A stretch of DNA of 64,000 nt, taken from positions 1 to 64,000 of the forward strand of contig JADDIW010000130.1 in NCBI GenBank assembly GCA_018136815.1. The letters are read 5' to 3'. Each line of letters starts with the position of its first letter. The stretch's first letter is position 1. Origin of the DNA: Isochrysis galbana. Its lineage: Eukaryota; Haptophyta; Isochrysidales; Isochrysidaceae. Under the pieces are notes generated by a model that was not told where the DNA came from, ran no database searches, and was given only the letters and a program-made list of their open reading frames with translations. A program made the translations under genes and the position numbers. Shown here piece by piece: positions 35,628 to 46,300 of the stretch.

Positions 35628-38600
35628 CTATAAGATCACGCGACCCGGGGGCGCTCCACGTGTTGATGGCTGCGCGTGTGCGGCAGTCGATGTGCCTTCT
35701 TGCTCGAGCTCATCGGCGGGCGAATAGCCATCGCAATTGCGGGTTGATGGAGGCGGCAAGCGTCCGTCAACTCGGTGCAGCCTGTCTAGCGCAAGCATCT
35801 CCGCTTTCACACATGGATGCGCAAATTCGCCCACGGAGCAACTGCGCGAATCGTCGGCTTCCTCCTTGAAGCGTATTGCGAGAGGCGCCGATTCGCTCGC
35901 ATCTCCTTTCAAGGCAAGTCGCTGGGAATGCTGAACCTGCACTGCGCGTGTGATTCTTTGGAAGCAATAGAGGGCGACCCTACGACTGTACCACAAACAC
36001 ACCGCGAGCAAGAGGAGCACACCAAGAGTGTGCAGCCGCGCGGCAAGCAATCCCACGACGACTTCGCCGTCGGTCTGTACTCGAACGCTCGAACCATCAG
36101 ACGACACACGACGAACTCCAGCGTCACTGTCCACCAGTGAAAGCAAAGAGCCTGCCAGGCCGCCACCGCCCTTAACAACTCTCGCAAGCGCAGCTGCTAG
36201 AGCAAGTGCTCCCTCGTCGGCGTCGACCCACAAGCTCCCGCTTCCTCGCCCATCCCTTGCCGCAACGGAAGAATGCGATGGCGGCAATAGGTCAAGGACT
36301 ACCGTTGTGAGCTCTAAGAGCCGCTCAGCACCCAAAGCATCGACTACCATAGACCCCTCTACCGCGGCCGGGGCTCTCACTTCAACACATCTAACCCTAG
36401 CTTCAGTCGTCCCAAGCGCCATCGCAAGTTCTCGCGCTGCGCGAGACGCTACGACCGACGCCTTGGGTGCGCCGGCGCGCAACGCGAGCTCGACACGGAC
36501 TGCGCCGTGCGCGGGTGCGTGGAGAAGCTTGGTCGGCAAATATTCCGAGGGCTTCGACGGGCCCGGCCATCCAACCACGCCGGTGGGGACCATGCGGAAG
36601 GAGCAGCCTTCCGGACAACGCACGGACACCACTAGCGTCGCCACATTGGTGTCCTCGACTAGCGTCGTCCAGCTCTCGCGTGAAGCTCCGGCCCGGCTGA
36701 ACTGCACTGCCCATTTTATACCATCCCCGCAAGCACCGAGCGACTCTCCCCATTCGACGTGGTATGAGACGGAGGACATAGCTTCAACCACTGGCGGCGC
36801 TCGCATTGCGTCGGCTGACAGGCCGGCGACTAGGGCCCGAGTAGGCGGCCCGGCCTTGCCCATTCCATGGTCATTGCTCGCGCGCAATCTGAAGATGTAC
36901 GCAGTTCGCGCATGCATACCAGCCATGCCTACGCTCAGCGCCACATCAATGTCACCGGCTTGGCCGGACAGCGCTTGCACCCACCTCGGCGGATCTGCTC
37001 CCGCCATTGCCATCTCGACTTGCAACGCTTCGTCGACTGCACAGCCGTCGCGCAAACGGGGCAGCCTAAGCCGAACTTCGTTGCACTCCAGTGCTTGCTC
37101 CGGTATGGGAGCGTCCGGTGCGTCGGGGACTGAGGAGGCGGGCAAAGTACGCGCCGTCGCCGGCGCACTCCAGGCGCCTCTTCCCGCGGCATTTACCGAT
37201 GCAACGCTGAAGGCATAGGCCATCCCAGCCCGCAAGCCGGCCACCGTGAAGTCTTCCGAGTCCGCGGGAGCCTCCAGGAGCACCTCAGGGGCAACAGCAT
37301 CAACGGGGGTTACTCTGACAGCGACAGCCAAAGGGAACCGGGCCCCGGTTCCCACGCGGTGTGACCAACGGAGCAAGCACGCGTCGCATGTGCTCGGCTT
37401 TGCTCTTAGGTTGGAAGGCGGTTCGAGCAGCCCAGGCAAGGAGGGAGGGAGCGGAGGCGAGGGCGGAGAGGGGGGCTTGAACGGCTGTGGCGGTGGCCGA
37501 GGTGGGGAGGGCGGTGGCGAGGCTGCCGGCGGTGGCGGGGGTGGGGCGGGCATAGGTTGGTGCGGCGAAGGCGATGGCGGTGGGGGAGGAAAGGGTGGCA
37601 CCGGAGGTAGGGCAACGTCGCACATGATCCACTGCGGGGAAAGCGCAGGTCCGCCGAACGAGAGCTTGACGCCCCCGCGTCTAGGCGTGTCGTTGAGCAT
37701 GAGTTGCAACTCCAAAGGGCCTCCTTGCAACAGCCGTGCTCCCAGCACGGCTTTGGGCGGCGAAAGAGCCGATGCGAAGCCGAGGCGGATCACGGCGCCA
37801 GGAACATGAAACCTGACGTCCACGCGTGCGCTGAAGCCTGCGGCTGATTCCTCCGAAATGGACCAGCGAGCATCCATGGAGCATGCCGCTTGCGGCATTT
37901 CAGGGAACGGCTCGTGGGAACATGTGATCAGTGTGGGCGATGCCGCATCCCCTTCTCCACTGAAGCTGAAGCTCGAAGCCAGCCCGTCCGCATTGGCAAG
38001 GAGGACAAACGAGGCCTGGTGCGCCGTGCCTACGTCCGCTAACCCCAAGAAGGAGGCCCGGGCGTCAGTGGTTGTCACACTAACTGGAGTCGGAAAATAC
38101 ACATTCAGCATTGCGCCCTCCTGCCAGCGCACAACCTGAAGGCGTGCGACGAAACCGCGCGCTCCTTGCGGTTGTGCTGAATAGCTCACTCCCATGTCGC
38201 AATAGGGCGGCGGCGGCGGCGGTGGCTCAGGTGGTGGTGGCGGCGGCGGACTAGGAGCGGGCGGAGATGGCGGTGGCACGCGCAGAACGCCCATAGTGAG
38301 CGTAGCCGGAGCCACGTGGCTGTTGACACGAGTGGGCGCGTCCACGGAAAGGATGCATTCAGCGGCATCGCTCGAGTGGAGGTATGCGACGCACGCCGTG
38401 TCCTCGTGGCAGCGTCTGCAGCAATCGAGAGCATCTGCGGATTGGACCGGCGCGTGCGTCTGAAGGCCAGCCAGCGAGAAGCTGCTCTGGGCCTGCATGT
38501 CGGGGCACCCCTCGAAGGGTGGCGGGCGCGATGGCGGCGGAGGCGGTGGCGCGGGCTTCGGGATGCAGAAGGTGCACGCTCGGCAGTGGCACCACGTGCA

Positions 38601-39404
38601 TGCCCACGCCGCGGCCTCCTCGCGACACCACTCGGCGCACTCGGCAAAGTCTGTATCTCCCTCAGCTGGACCATGCGATGACACGCATCCGCGAAGGCGA
38701 GGCGGGGCCACGTTGGCGGCAGTCGATGCAGCTTGCTGGGGTGTCCAGCCGTAGACGACGTCAGATTCGTCCTGATTACCCAAGAAGTCGCCGGGAAATG
38801 TGGCGCCCGCCTGCATTGGCCGGCGGGTCGCAGATGGCGGAGAGCGAGCAGCTGCAAGCAGAGACACGCCAACAGGCCGCTCGGCCAGCAGTCCGCCAGG
38901 CTGCGAGCGAGCCGCCTGCAGCAAGAGGGAGCGTGGCGGCGGAGGACTCGCTGCACCTGCCCCCGCCAGCCCCGCAAGGGGCGGCGGCGCCGGCGGCGAG
39001 GGGCTCGCAGTCTTCTCCTCTTGCCTCCCTTCCGTCTCTCGCGGCGGCAGCTCCGCCAAGGCCGGCGGTGGGTCTGGAGGCGGTGGCGAGGGGTCGGGCG
39101 CCCACGGGGGTGGTGGAGAGGGATAAGGTGCCCAAGGGGGAGGCGCCACGCCTGTGGTCTCTTCGTGGGAGCCCCAGGAGCCCTGGGAAGAGAATGTGGA
39201 AGATTGTTCTCCTCCGCAGAATCCGCAGTCAGAGCAATGGCACCACCCACAGTGGAGATTGTGGCGGGCGGGATCGCACCAGGCCTCACACTGCGCAACA
39301 CGGGAGTCTCCACGGCTCGTACGACCATGGTCGCAAGGCCCGCCCCCAAGCGAGCCTGAGACCCACAGAAGAGACCACAGCGCCCGCCGACCGCCCGCCG
39401 CCAT
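35628..39404 (-). CDS. Large type I membrane protein with Cys boxes, PAN-like and fibronectin type III domains
   Basis: 1258 residues in a single exon; ATG 39404 heads a signal-like stretch (ALWSLLWVSGSLGG). Two similar Cys boxes (C..WC.......C.WCHC..C.FC) lie near residues 40-65 and 245-275. A PAN/apple-like segment (DCCRRCHEDTACVAYLH) is near 330. Two mutually similar ~95-residue beta-rich modules follow (each starting C-x-M and ending I.C, separated by PPPP linkers). Three Fn3-like domains lie at about 665-960. A transmembrane helix is at about 1115-1138 (LGVLLLLAVCLWY), with a ~120-residue cytoplasmic tail. It is probably a cell-surface adhesion or recognition receptor. The plus-strand open frames over it are antisense shadows. 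Confidence 0.8.
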   Translation of the reverse strand: MAAGGRRALWSLLWVSGSLGGGPCDHGRTSRGDSRVAQCEAWCDPARHNLHCGWCHCSDCGFCGGEQSSTFSSQGSWGSHEETTGVAPPPWAPYPSPPPPWAPDPSPPPPDPPPALAELPPRETEGRQEEKTASPSPPAPPPLAGLAGAGAASPPPPRSLLLQAARSQPGGLLAERPVGVSLLAAARSPPSATRRPMQAGATFPGDFLGNQDESDVVYGWTPQQAASTAANVAPPRLRGCVSSHGPAEGDTDFAECAEWCREEAAAWACTWCHCRACTFCIPKPAPPPPPPSRPPPFEGCPDMQAQSSFSLAGLQTHAPVQSADALDCCRRCHEDTACVAYLHSSDAAECILSVDAPTRVNSHVAPATLTMGVLRVPPPSPPAPSPPPPPPPEPPPPPPPYCDMGVSYSAQPQGARGFVARLQVVRWQEGAMLNVYFPTPVSVTTTDARASFLGLADVGTAHQASFVLLANADGLASSFSFSGEGDAASPTLITCSHEPFPEMPQAACSMDARWSISEESAAGFSARVDVRFHVPGAVIRLGFASALSPPKAVLGARLLQGGPLELQLMLNDTPRRGGVKLSFGGPALSPQWIMCDVALPPVPPFPPPPPSPSPHQPMPAPPPPPPAASPPPSPPRPPPQPFKPPSPPSPPLPPSLPGLLEPPSNLRAKPSTCDACLLRWSHRVGTGARFPLAVAVRVTPVDAVAPEVLLEAPADSEDFTVAGLRAGMAYAFSVASVNAAGRGAWSAPATARTLPASSVPDAPDAPIPEQALECNEVRLRLPRLRDGCAVDEALQVEMAMAGADPPRWVQALSGQAGDIDVALSVGMAGMHARTAYIFRLRASNDHGMGKAGPPTRALVAGLSADAMRAPPVVEAMSSVSYHVEWGESLGACGDGIKWAVQFSRAGASRESWTTLVEDTNVATLVVSVRCPEGCSFRMVPTGVVGWPGPSKPSEYLPTKLLHAPAHGAVRVELALRAGAPKASVVASRAARELAMALGTTEARVRCVEVRAPAAVEGSMVVDALGAERLLELTTVVLDLLPPSHSSVAARDGRGSGSLWVDADEGALALAAALARVVKGGGGLAGSLLSLVDSDAGVRRVSSDGSSVRVQTDGEVVVGLLAARLHTLGVLLLLAVCLWYSRRVALYCFQRITRAVQVQHSQRLALKGDASESAPLAIRFKEEADDSRSCSVGEFAHPCVKAEMLALDRLHRVDGRLPPPSTRNCDGYSPADELEQEGTSTAAHAQPSTRGAPPGRVIL

Positions 39405-39419
39405 CGGCTCCCCCCCTCC

Positions 39420-40740
39420 CCCTCCCCCGTTCTCTACAAAAAAAAGAGTGTAGACTGTAGACTGTGGAGCCCTAGTAGAAGCCCCCCTCCCCCCCTCCGT
39501 TCTCTACAAAAAAAACAAGTCCCTACAGGAAGGACTCGTAGACTGTAGAGTATGTAGACTGTATAGGGCCCTAGCAGAAGCCCACCACCCCCTCCCCCGT
39601 TCTCTACAAAAAAACAAGTCCCTGCAGGAAGGACTCGTAGACTGTAGAGTATGTAGACTGTATAGGGCCCTAGTAGATAGGGACAGGCCAGAGTTTCGTT
39701 TGAGACCTGCCTAAATTTCGTTCGATATTTCGCCAATATTTCGCGTTTCCCCACCCAAATTTCGACAATATTTCGTGGTGAACATGTGGAGTTGCGCTCA
39801 CGTGTACACGTGTACACGTGTACTTACGCCGATCGACGATCGACGATACGCTGCATGCTATATATATCTAGTGTTAACTATTATAATCAATATGAAGTGT
39901 TAGTGTTTATGTTGAGTTTAAGTATTAATTAAGATGTGAGATATCTATTATCTATGAATTATAACTACATACATTACTCTGATTCAGTAATTTACGCTCT
40001 GATAAACAAACTACAAGACTACAAGCCACGAGTCAGACCTCACTTGTCATCATTCAGCACGTGTCACGTTGGTGGTACCAGAGCATCAATGCTCAATGCG
40101 CACACTGGAGCTGATCGGACAACGAATTCATTCGCACGCCTCCAAGCATGCACTTCAATAACAAAAACACGCGCTCACACGACGCGGAAGTTAGGAGACA
40201 AAGCAAAAGAAATACGGGCACCTCGCGACCAAGCTGGAAGCTGAGAGTGGTTTGCCCTCCACTAGCCACCAACTCCAACTCATAATGGAGGATACGTGAA
40301 AAGCTGCGGTCTGCGGTTTTGTCGCGCGTCACGCGTCGGGAATTTCGCGCCAGTCATTCCCGACCCCCCCCCCCCCCAAATAGTAGTATATTTATTGCCC
40401 ATCGACCCCCGTCCCCCCCTTGGTATTGTGTCCATGTCCCTTAGACGGCCCCAAATTTCGCGAAATTTCGAACGAAATCGACGCTCGGAAAATGAGCCCA
40501 AATTTCGAAAAAAAAATTCGAAATCCTGGCCCGTCCCTACTAGTAGAAGCCCCCCACCCCCTCCCCCGTTCTCTACAAAAAAACAAGTCCCTACAGGAAG
40601 GACTCGTAGACTGTAGACTGTAGACTGTAGAGCCCTAGTAGAAGCCCCCCTCCCTCCCCCCCTTCTCTACAAAAAAACAAGTCCCTACAGGAAGGACTCG
40701 TAGATTGTAGACAGTAGACTATATATGTATATATATAGGG
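39420..40740. repeat. Dispersed/tandem ~90-bp repeat (GTTCTCTACAAAAAAACAAG family)
   Basis: Copies start near 39428, 39500, 39598, 40568 and 40665. Each has CCCCC(T/C)CC, TTCTCTACAAAAAAA, CAAGTCCCTACAGGAAGGAC and runs of GTAGACTGTAGA. About 850 bp of unrelated sequence (39690-40545), including hAT remnants, separates the two groups. Confidence 0.85.
40093..40300 (-). pseudogene. hAT transposase C-terminal (dimerisation) fragment
   Basis: On minus the frame reads EVPVFLLLCLLTSASCERVF, then LLKCMLGG and RMNSLSDQLQ. This has the order and spacing of the hAT C-terminal block (hydrophobic helix, S/A-S-x-ERVF, then R-x-SL-x-D). Nothing upstream in frame matches the catalytic core, so it is a remnant. 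Confidence 0.55.
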
Positions 40741-40829
40741 GATTGCGTGCTTTTGTGAACCTCTCAGGTATTAATGCGCGCGTTTAAAATAAAACTCGAC
40801 TCTAGTACTCCTTAGGATTCTGATCAAGA

Positions 40830-40985
40830 TTGTAGTTGCGCGCGGACCGGTCTACAAAAGTACTCGTGCTCGCGGTACTCGTGAGGCGCATTCTTTACAA
40901 TGAAACTCCTTGCGATAGTCGTGGAGGCGCACTCTCTACAATAAAACTCTTTGCGATAGTCGTGAGGCGCACTCTTTACAATAAA
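40830..40985. repeat. Short tandem repeat (~50 bp, three copies)
   Basis: GCGATAGTCGTG(G)AGGCGCACTCT(C/T)TACAAT(A)AAACT-type units at about 40862-40910, 40911-40955 and 40956-40988, just upstream of the HNH gene. Confidence 0.8.
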
Positions 40986-41060
40986 ACTACCTAGGCACCG
41001 TGTAGGTCCAAGAGAGAGTGCGCTTGGAGGTGCACTAGGACTCTTCCCCGAGCGAGCCAT

Positions 41061-41549
41061 ATGGAGTGGCGCGCCGTGCCGCAGAGCCAGCTGCCCTCGA
41101 GCAACACCCAGCTGTACGAGGCCTCGAGCGATGGGCGTGTGCGCAACGCCAAGACCCTGCGCGAGCTTAGCTTCATGAAGGAGGCGAACGTCAAGCGCAC
41201 GCGCGTCAAGATTGGCAACTGTATCAGTCCCGTCGAACACATCATCGCCGGAGCCTTCCTCGGGTGGGAGCCGGGGAAGCGCATCGAGCACGTGAACGGC
41301 GATCTTAAGGATTGCCGGGTCGAGAATCTGCGCGTGCTCTGCGCCCTGCCTCCACGCAGCGAGCTCGAGAACATGGAAGAGGACGACTGGGAGTTGCTCG
41401 AGGTGCCTCCCGCGGAGCGCAAGAAGATCCTACGGGAACGCAACATAAAACAATACGAGGAGAACCGGTGGGGTCTAGAGCCCTTGCCTACGTCGTTCGG
41501 CGACACGAGCCACATCCAGGTGACGGTGAGCTTCGTCGAGCGCAGATGA
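41061..41549 (+). CDS. HNH endonuclease, NUMOD4-type
   Basis: 162 residues from ATG 41061. The N-terminal NUMOD4-like part has W.AVP......LYEASSDGRVRNAKT. The HNH core has VEHIIAGAFLGW, then IEHVNGDLKDCRVENL, carrying the His/Asn/Asn residues of the family. The C-terminal third (about residues 95-162) is charged and ends in a beta-like segment (ITVSFVER type). Such proteins are usually homing-type endonucleases of phages and large DNA viruses or introns. Here it is free-standing in nuclear DNA with host-like GC content. It could be domesticated or recently acquired. Target unknown. Confidence 0.8.
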   Translation: MEWRAVPQSQLPSSNTQLYEASSDGRVRNAKTLRELSFMKEANVKRTRVKIGNCISPVEHIIAGAFLGWEPGKRIEHVNGDLKDCRVENLRVLCALPPRSELENMEEDDWELLEVPPAERKKILRERNIKQYEENRWGLEPLPTSFGDTSHIQVTVSFVERR

Positions 41550-43017
41550 TAAAATTTTCCTCCGTGTGCGCTCCGATCCTTCGGCCGTCGTGGTGAAGAA
41601 AGAGCCAGAAGAGGAGCCTGCCATGGCCCCCGGCAAGAAGCGTCGCGCGTCGCGTCTTCGATGCGCCGGCGATTTGCAAGTGTGTTTGCCATGTGTGTGC
41701 TGCTTGAGAGTGAATGCACAAAGGTACAAAATTTTGTCACATGGATAGGGTACTGTTTGTGTGATAAAAATGAAAGGTACAAAGGTACCCTACAAACTCG
41801 CCTCGCCTCGCCAGTCCCTGCCACCACAACACTCCTCACACTCGCCCTCGCCTCTCGCCACTCGCCACTCGTTCGATTTCGCTCTCGCCTCCGTCCTCGC
41901 CCTCGCTCAAGCCCGCCTGCCCGCCTTCCTCTACTGACGGGCGCTCAGCCCGTCAGCGTCTCCGAAGTCGCCTCCTCAGCCGCGCCTGCCGCCGGCTTGG
42001 CCATCAAAATTCGTCAGACTCCAAGTATTGTCGCGTGATTTCCTCCCTTGTGAGCCATTTACATTTATATTAACGATTTCGATTTCGATTTCCGGTTTCC
42101 GATTTCCGGAACTCCCAAAACTAATGTTCACGTCGTAAGCACTCTAGAACTCTAGAATCATACGATGAACAAACCCCTCCGCTGAGGGACCGTGCCTCAT
42201 CGGCAACGGAGCCCCTACGCCCGCGATGGGTGTGGCTTGTCCGGTGTACGTAGGTGGCGAGCGATGCTAGCCAACGAGACCTTCTACAAGACTACAGTTT
42301 CTAATGATACTTTTGAGTTTTCAGAAGGCACCTTTGCCCCGTCAGCGGCGTCCAGAGCGTTGAGAGGGCGGCGGGGAGGGGGCGGCGTCCAGAGCGTTGG
42401 AAGGAACGGCGAACTGCGCGGCGGCGGCCCTCAGTTTGCCCCTCTCGTTCTCATCCGCCTCGCTCTCCGCCCCCACCCCCCCACACACAGGAGAGGGCTG
42501 GCCTAGCAGCCACCACCGAAGGGGAACCGCCGCGCGTAGTCTTCTGCTCAACAAACCCGGTGATCCTAACGGTTCGGCAAGAAAGGCGAGCCCCGGGCGG
42601 AACGGGAACAAAATCCGGCTGGGGATCGTTAGCTGCCGGAAGGGCTGCGATTAGAGATTCGAGGACTCCCGACTGGTATTTAAATATTCGATCATGACAC
42701 GTATCAGGACATCCTGCGCCCACCCGAGGAGGCTGGGGATCGTTGCAATAGTCGGAAGGGCTGAGAGATTCGACGATTCCCGATCGATATTCAAACCTGA
42801 AAATAGATCGAGACATCCCGCGCCCTTCCGGCCGTTATGACTCACCATTGAAAGCCTTTGAATACTTATGTACCAAAGACTGGTGGCTCCATTGAATCAC
42901 GCTATTTCGGGAAGGGAGCTCGTGCGAGATGAGGGGAGGAGATAGATGATCTCCGTAAATCTCCGAGAGGGGAGATTTGGGTGTGTAACGGCTTCTCTCG
43001 CGTGAGGGGTGCGGTGG
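41550..43017. other. Intergenic, repeat pieces only
   Basis: 41800-42000 holds CTCGCC-rich sequence like gypsy leader regions. 42060-42110 has GATTTCGATTTCCGG repeats. 42237-42281 matches the piece at 32425. No gene recognised. Confidence 0.4.
42617..42840. repeat. Two-copy ~114-bp tandem repeat
   Basis: GGCTGGGGATCGTT starts at 42617 and 42731. Both are followed by CGGAAGGGCTG, GAGATTCGA.GA.TCCCGA and a GAT-rich segment, then CATCC(T/C)GCGCCC. Confidence 0.8.
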
Positions 43018-43018
43018 G

Positions 43019-43052
<34 letters not shown>

Positions 43053-43322
43053 GGGGGGAGGGCGGAGGGGTGAAGAATTGGGAGAAGAAGAGGGGAATTC
43101 GCGGCGAGAGAGGTGGAGAGAGAGAGAGAGTAGCCGCTGCAGGGTGAGGGAGGGGGGGGAGGAGAAGGGGGGGAGGGAAGGAGGAGGGGGCACGGAGAGA
43201 GAAAAGAAGAGAGAAGAGAGAGAGAAGAGGAGAGAGAGAGAGGGAGAGAGGGAGAGAGAGGGGGGGGGGGGAGAGAGAGAGAGGGAGAGAGAGAGAGGGG
43301 GGGAGAGAGAGAGAGGGTGCAA
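43018..43322 (+). repeat. Purine-only (GA/GGGG) tract directly upstream of protease copy C
   Basis: About 300 bp almost without pyrimidines on the plus strand. It ends 24 bases before the copy C ATG and replaces the 5' flank found in copies A and B. Confidence 0.9.
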
Positions 43323-43345
43323 GGGAGGAAGGAGGACTCGGTGGC

Positions 43346-46300
43346 ATGCGGGGCTTGCTCGCGCTGCTCGTTGGGCTCCTGGGGGGGGCGGCGACCATCG
43401 AGCTGGAGTGCGCATCGACGAGCGTCGTCGCAGAGGACTACTTCGAGCCGCGGCACGCGGAGATCCTCTACGGCCGATGCGTGACGGCAGAAGGGCGAAC
43501 CCACTTCATCGCGCCCACGAGCGATTTCCTCGAGAGGCTCATGGTTGGGGGCAGAGCGAGGCTGAGCGTGCGCGTCGTGGCGAGCACGGAGGAGAACCGC
43601 GCCCTGCTCACCACGCTCCTTGCGGAGCAGCGGGCGCGGGGCGTCGAGTCGCCCCGGCCTATGCCTCCTTATGTGAGGTTGCCTGCGGACGTCTACGAGA
43701 TTATCGATGTCTTGGTGTCCCCGTCGGTCCTTCGTCGGAACGCGACGCGCAGCTCGGACATCCGCGATGTGATCACGATTCGCATGGTCTACACCGATGT
43801 GGCACCAACATACTGCGACGAGACGTGCGTCTCCAATGGCATGTGGGGCTCGAGCGCAGGCAACAACTGCGTCCGCATTTTCGACAAGAACGTGTGTGGC
43901 AGTGTGAACGAGGCGTTCAAGGACAACTCGTATGGTGCAATGGAGTGGCCATCCGCCCAGGGTCGCGTGGTGTCGGTCAACATGGGCAAGCCAGCACCTG
44001 TGGGCACCTGCGACGTGGAGGTCGAGATCGCCTTGGCTGATTCGAAGGCCAAGGCCTTGGGACTTCAACCAACAACGTATGCCCACAAAGAGTACTTTGT
44101 GCCGTACGCCTTCGGCTCGTGCGAATGGGGAGGCGTGGCGCTGGTGGGCTGCAATCGAGCAGGCCATTCAACGGTCGACAACGCGTGCTGGGCCATGATT
44201 CGCGACCAGTACCCCACCACACGGCTGCACGAGTTTGGGCACAACCTTGGCTTGTACCATGCGGGCGATCCGGACACCGAGTACGGAGACTCCTCCGGTC
44301 TCATGGGATCGGCGCGCGCATGGCACGGGTGAGCCAAACTGCCGCTGTCTTATCTGCTTAATGTTGCGCCCAACACGTACACCGAAAGGCATCGGTGCCT
44401 GCTTGTTCCCGATGCTAAGGCTTGCTGGTGTGATTTTCTCCCCCGCTCCACTATGCACATGGCAGGTTCAACGCGCCCCATCGCTGGCAGCTTGGGTGGC
44501 TTCAGCCAGAACACGTCGCAAAAGTGACGACCTCAGGGGTGTATCAGCTTCGATCGCTCCATGAGATCCCTGCGGAATCAGGCGGTCGTTCCGCGGTATA
44601 CTTTGATTGCCCCAATTGCATCGCCGAGTATGCGTATGGCGATGCCTTTATTTCCTTTCGTGCTCCGATGGGCTACGACGAAGATCTTCCAACAACCCTG
44701 CAGAACAAGGTGTTTGTGCACGTGCTCAGGAATCAGTACAGCGTCGCTGAGTACGCTGCGGGCACAAAGCTGTGGGCGACACTTGGAGAAGGTGAGGGGT
44801 ACGTTGTCGATTCAACCGGTCACCATATTCGTGTCTGCTACGTTGGGGGAGGGCCAATCATTGCTGTCTCCAGCGGTACGGACACACTGAGCGCTCAAGA
44901 CCACACCGCCTCCTTGTGTACGAAGGCGGTTTTGCCGCCGGCTCCACCACCTTCACCAGTGTCGACCTCGGCCTGCTCAAATGAGTGCATCGGGAACGCA
45001 GACTACGCGTCCGACGGCATTTGCGATGACGGCAGCCCAGGCAGCGAGTACTCGGCTTGCGAGTACGGGACGGACTGCGCAGACTGCGGCCCGCGGCCGT
45101 TCTTGCCGCCGTCGCCGCCATCAATGCCTCCGCTGCCTGACCCTCCGTCCGGTGCATGTCTCGCCCAGACGGTGCCGCCCGTGCGCCGCGGCCCGGAGGA
45201 GCGCATCGTGGGTGGTGTGGAGGTCGACCCGCCGCGCAAGTACCAGTGGCTCGTCTCGCTCCAGACCGATTCAGGCTTCCACTTTTGCGGAGGCACGCTG
45301 ATCCGGCCGCAGTGGGTCCTCACCGCCGCCCACTGCACAACGAATGGCGTCGGTCAGGTCGTCGTCGGGATGCACAGCAAGACGTCCGCTGACAGTTGCA
45401 AGCAAACGCGAGAAGTTGTTCAGATCATCAACTACCGTGGGTACAATAGCGCCACGTCCGAGGGCGATGTGGCGCTCTTGAAGCTCGACTCTCCAGTCGA
45501 CTCGTATTCGCCGATCGACGCGCTCGACGGCTTTGGCGCGGCGCCGCAGCACGAGGCTGCTGGCGAGGTGCTGACGGTCGCCGGCTGGGGCACCCTTTCT
45601 TCCGGCGGCAGCACGCCCGACGTGCCGATGGAGGTCGACGTGCCGGTCGTGAGCAATGCCGACTGCGACGCGGCGTACGGTGGTGGTTCGATCTTTGACG
45701 ACATGATCTGCGCGGGTCTGTTGGGCGAGGGCGGCAAGGACTCGTGCCAGGGCGATTCTGGCGGCCCCCTCTTCGCAACGATGGCGAACGGCGATTATGT
45801 GCTTACGGGCGTCGTGAGCTGGGGCTACGGCTGCGCTGATGCTCGGTGGCCTGGCGTGTACGCGCGCGTCTCGGCCTTCGAGGAGTTCGTGTGCTCGAAC
45901 GCGGGCGTGTGCGGGTCATTGCTTCCGCCGTCTCTTTCACCGCCCGTCGCGACGTCCGCTCCGCCACCTTCACCAGTGTCGCCCTCGGCCTGCTCGAATG
46001 AGTGCATCGGGAACGCAGACTACGCGTCCGACGGCATCTGCGATGACGGCGGCCCTGGCGGCGATTACTCGGCTTGCGAGTACGGGACGGACTGCGCAGA
46101 CTGCGGCCCGCGGCCGCTTTCGCCGCCGTCGCCGCCATCAATTCAATCGCCACCCGCCGCATGCATCACCCAGACGGTGCCGCCCGTGCGCCGCGGCCCG
46201 GAGGAGCGCATCGTGGGTGGTGTGGAGGTCGACCCGCCGCGCAAGTACCAGTGGCTCGTCTCGCTCCAGACCGATTCAGGCTTCCACTTTTGCGGCGGCA

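Noticed and set aside
40070-40090. TGGTACCAGAGCA resembling an initiator-tRNA primer-binding site
   Set aside because: No LTR end next to it and one mismatch in the core; likely chance.
42902-44167. 421-residue minus-strand open frame over the M11 exon of copy C
   Set aside because: Shadow of the M11 coding strand plus GA tract; no domain, and equivalent shadows occur at copies A and B.
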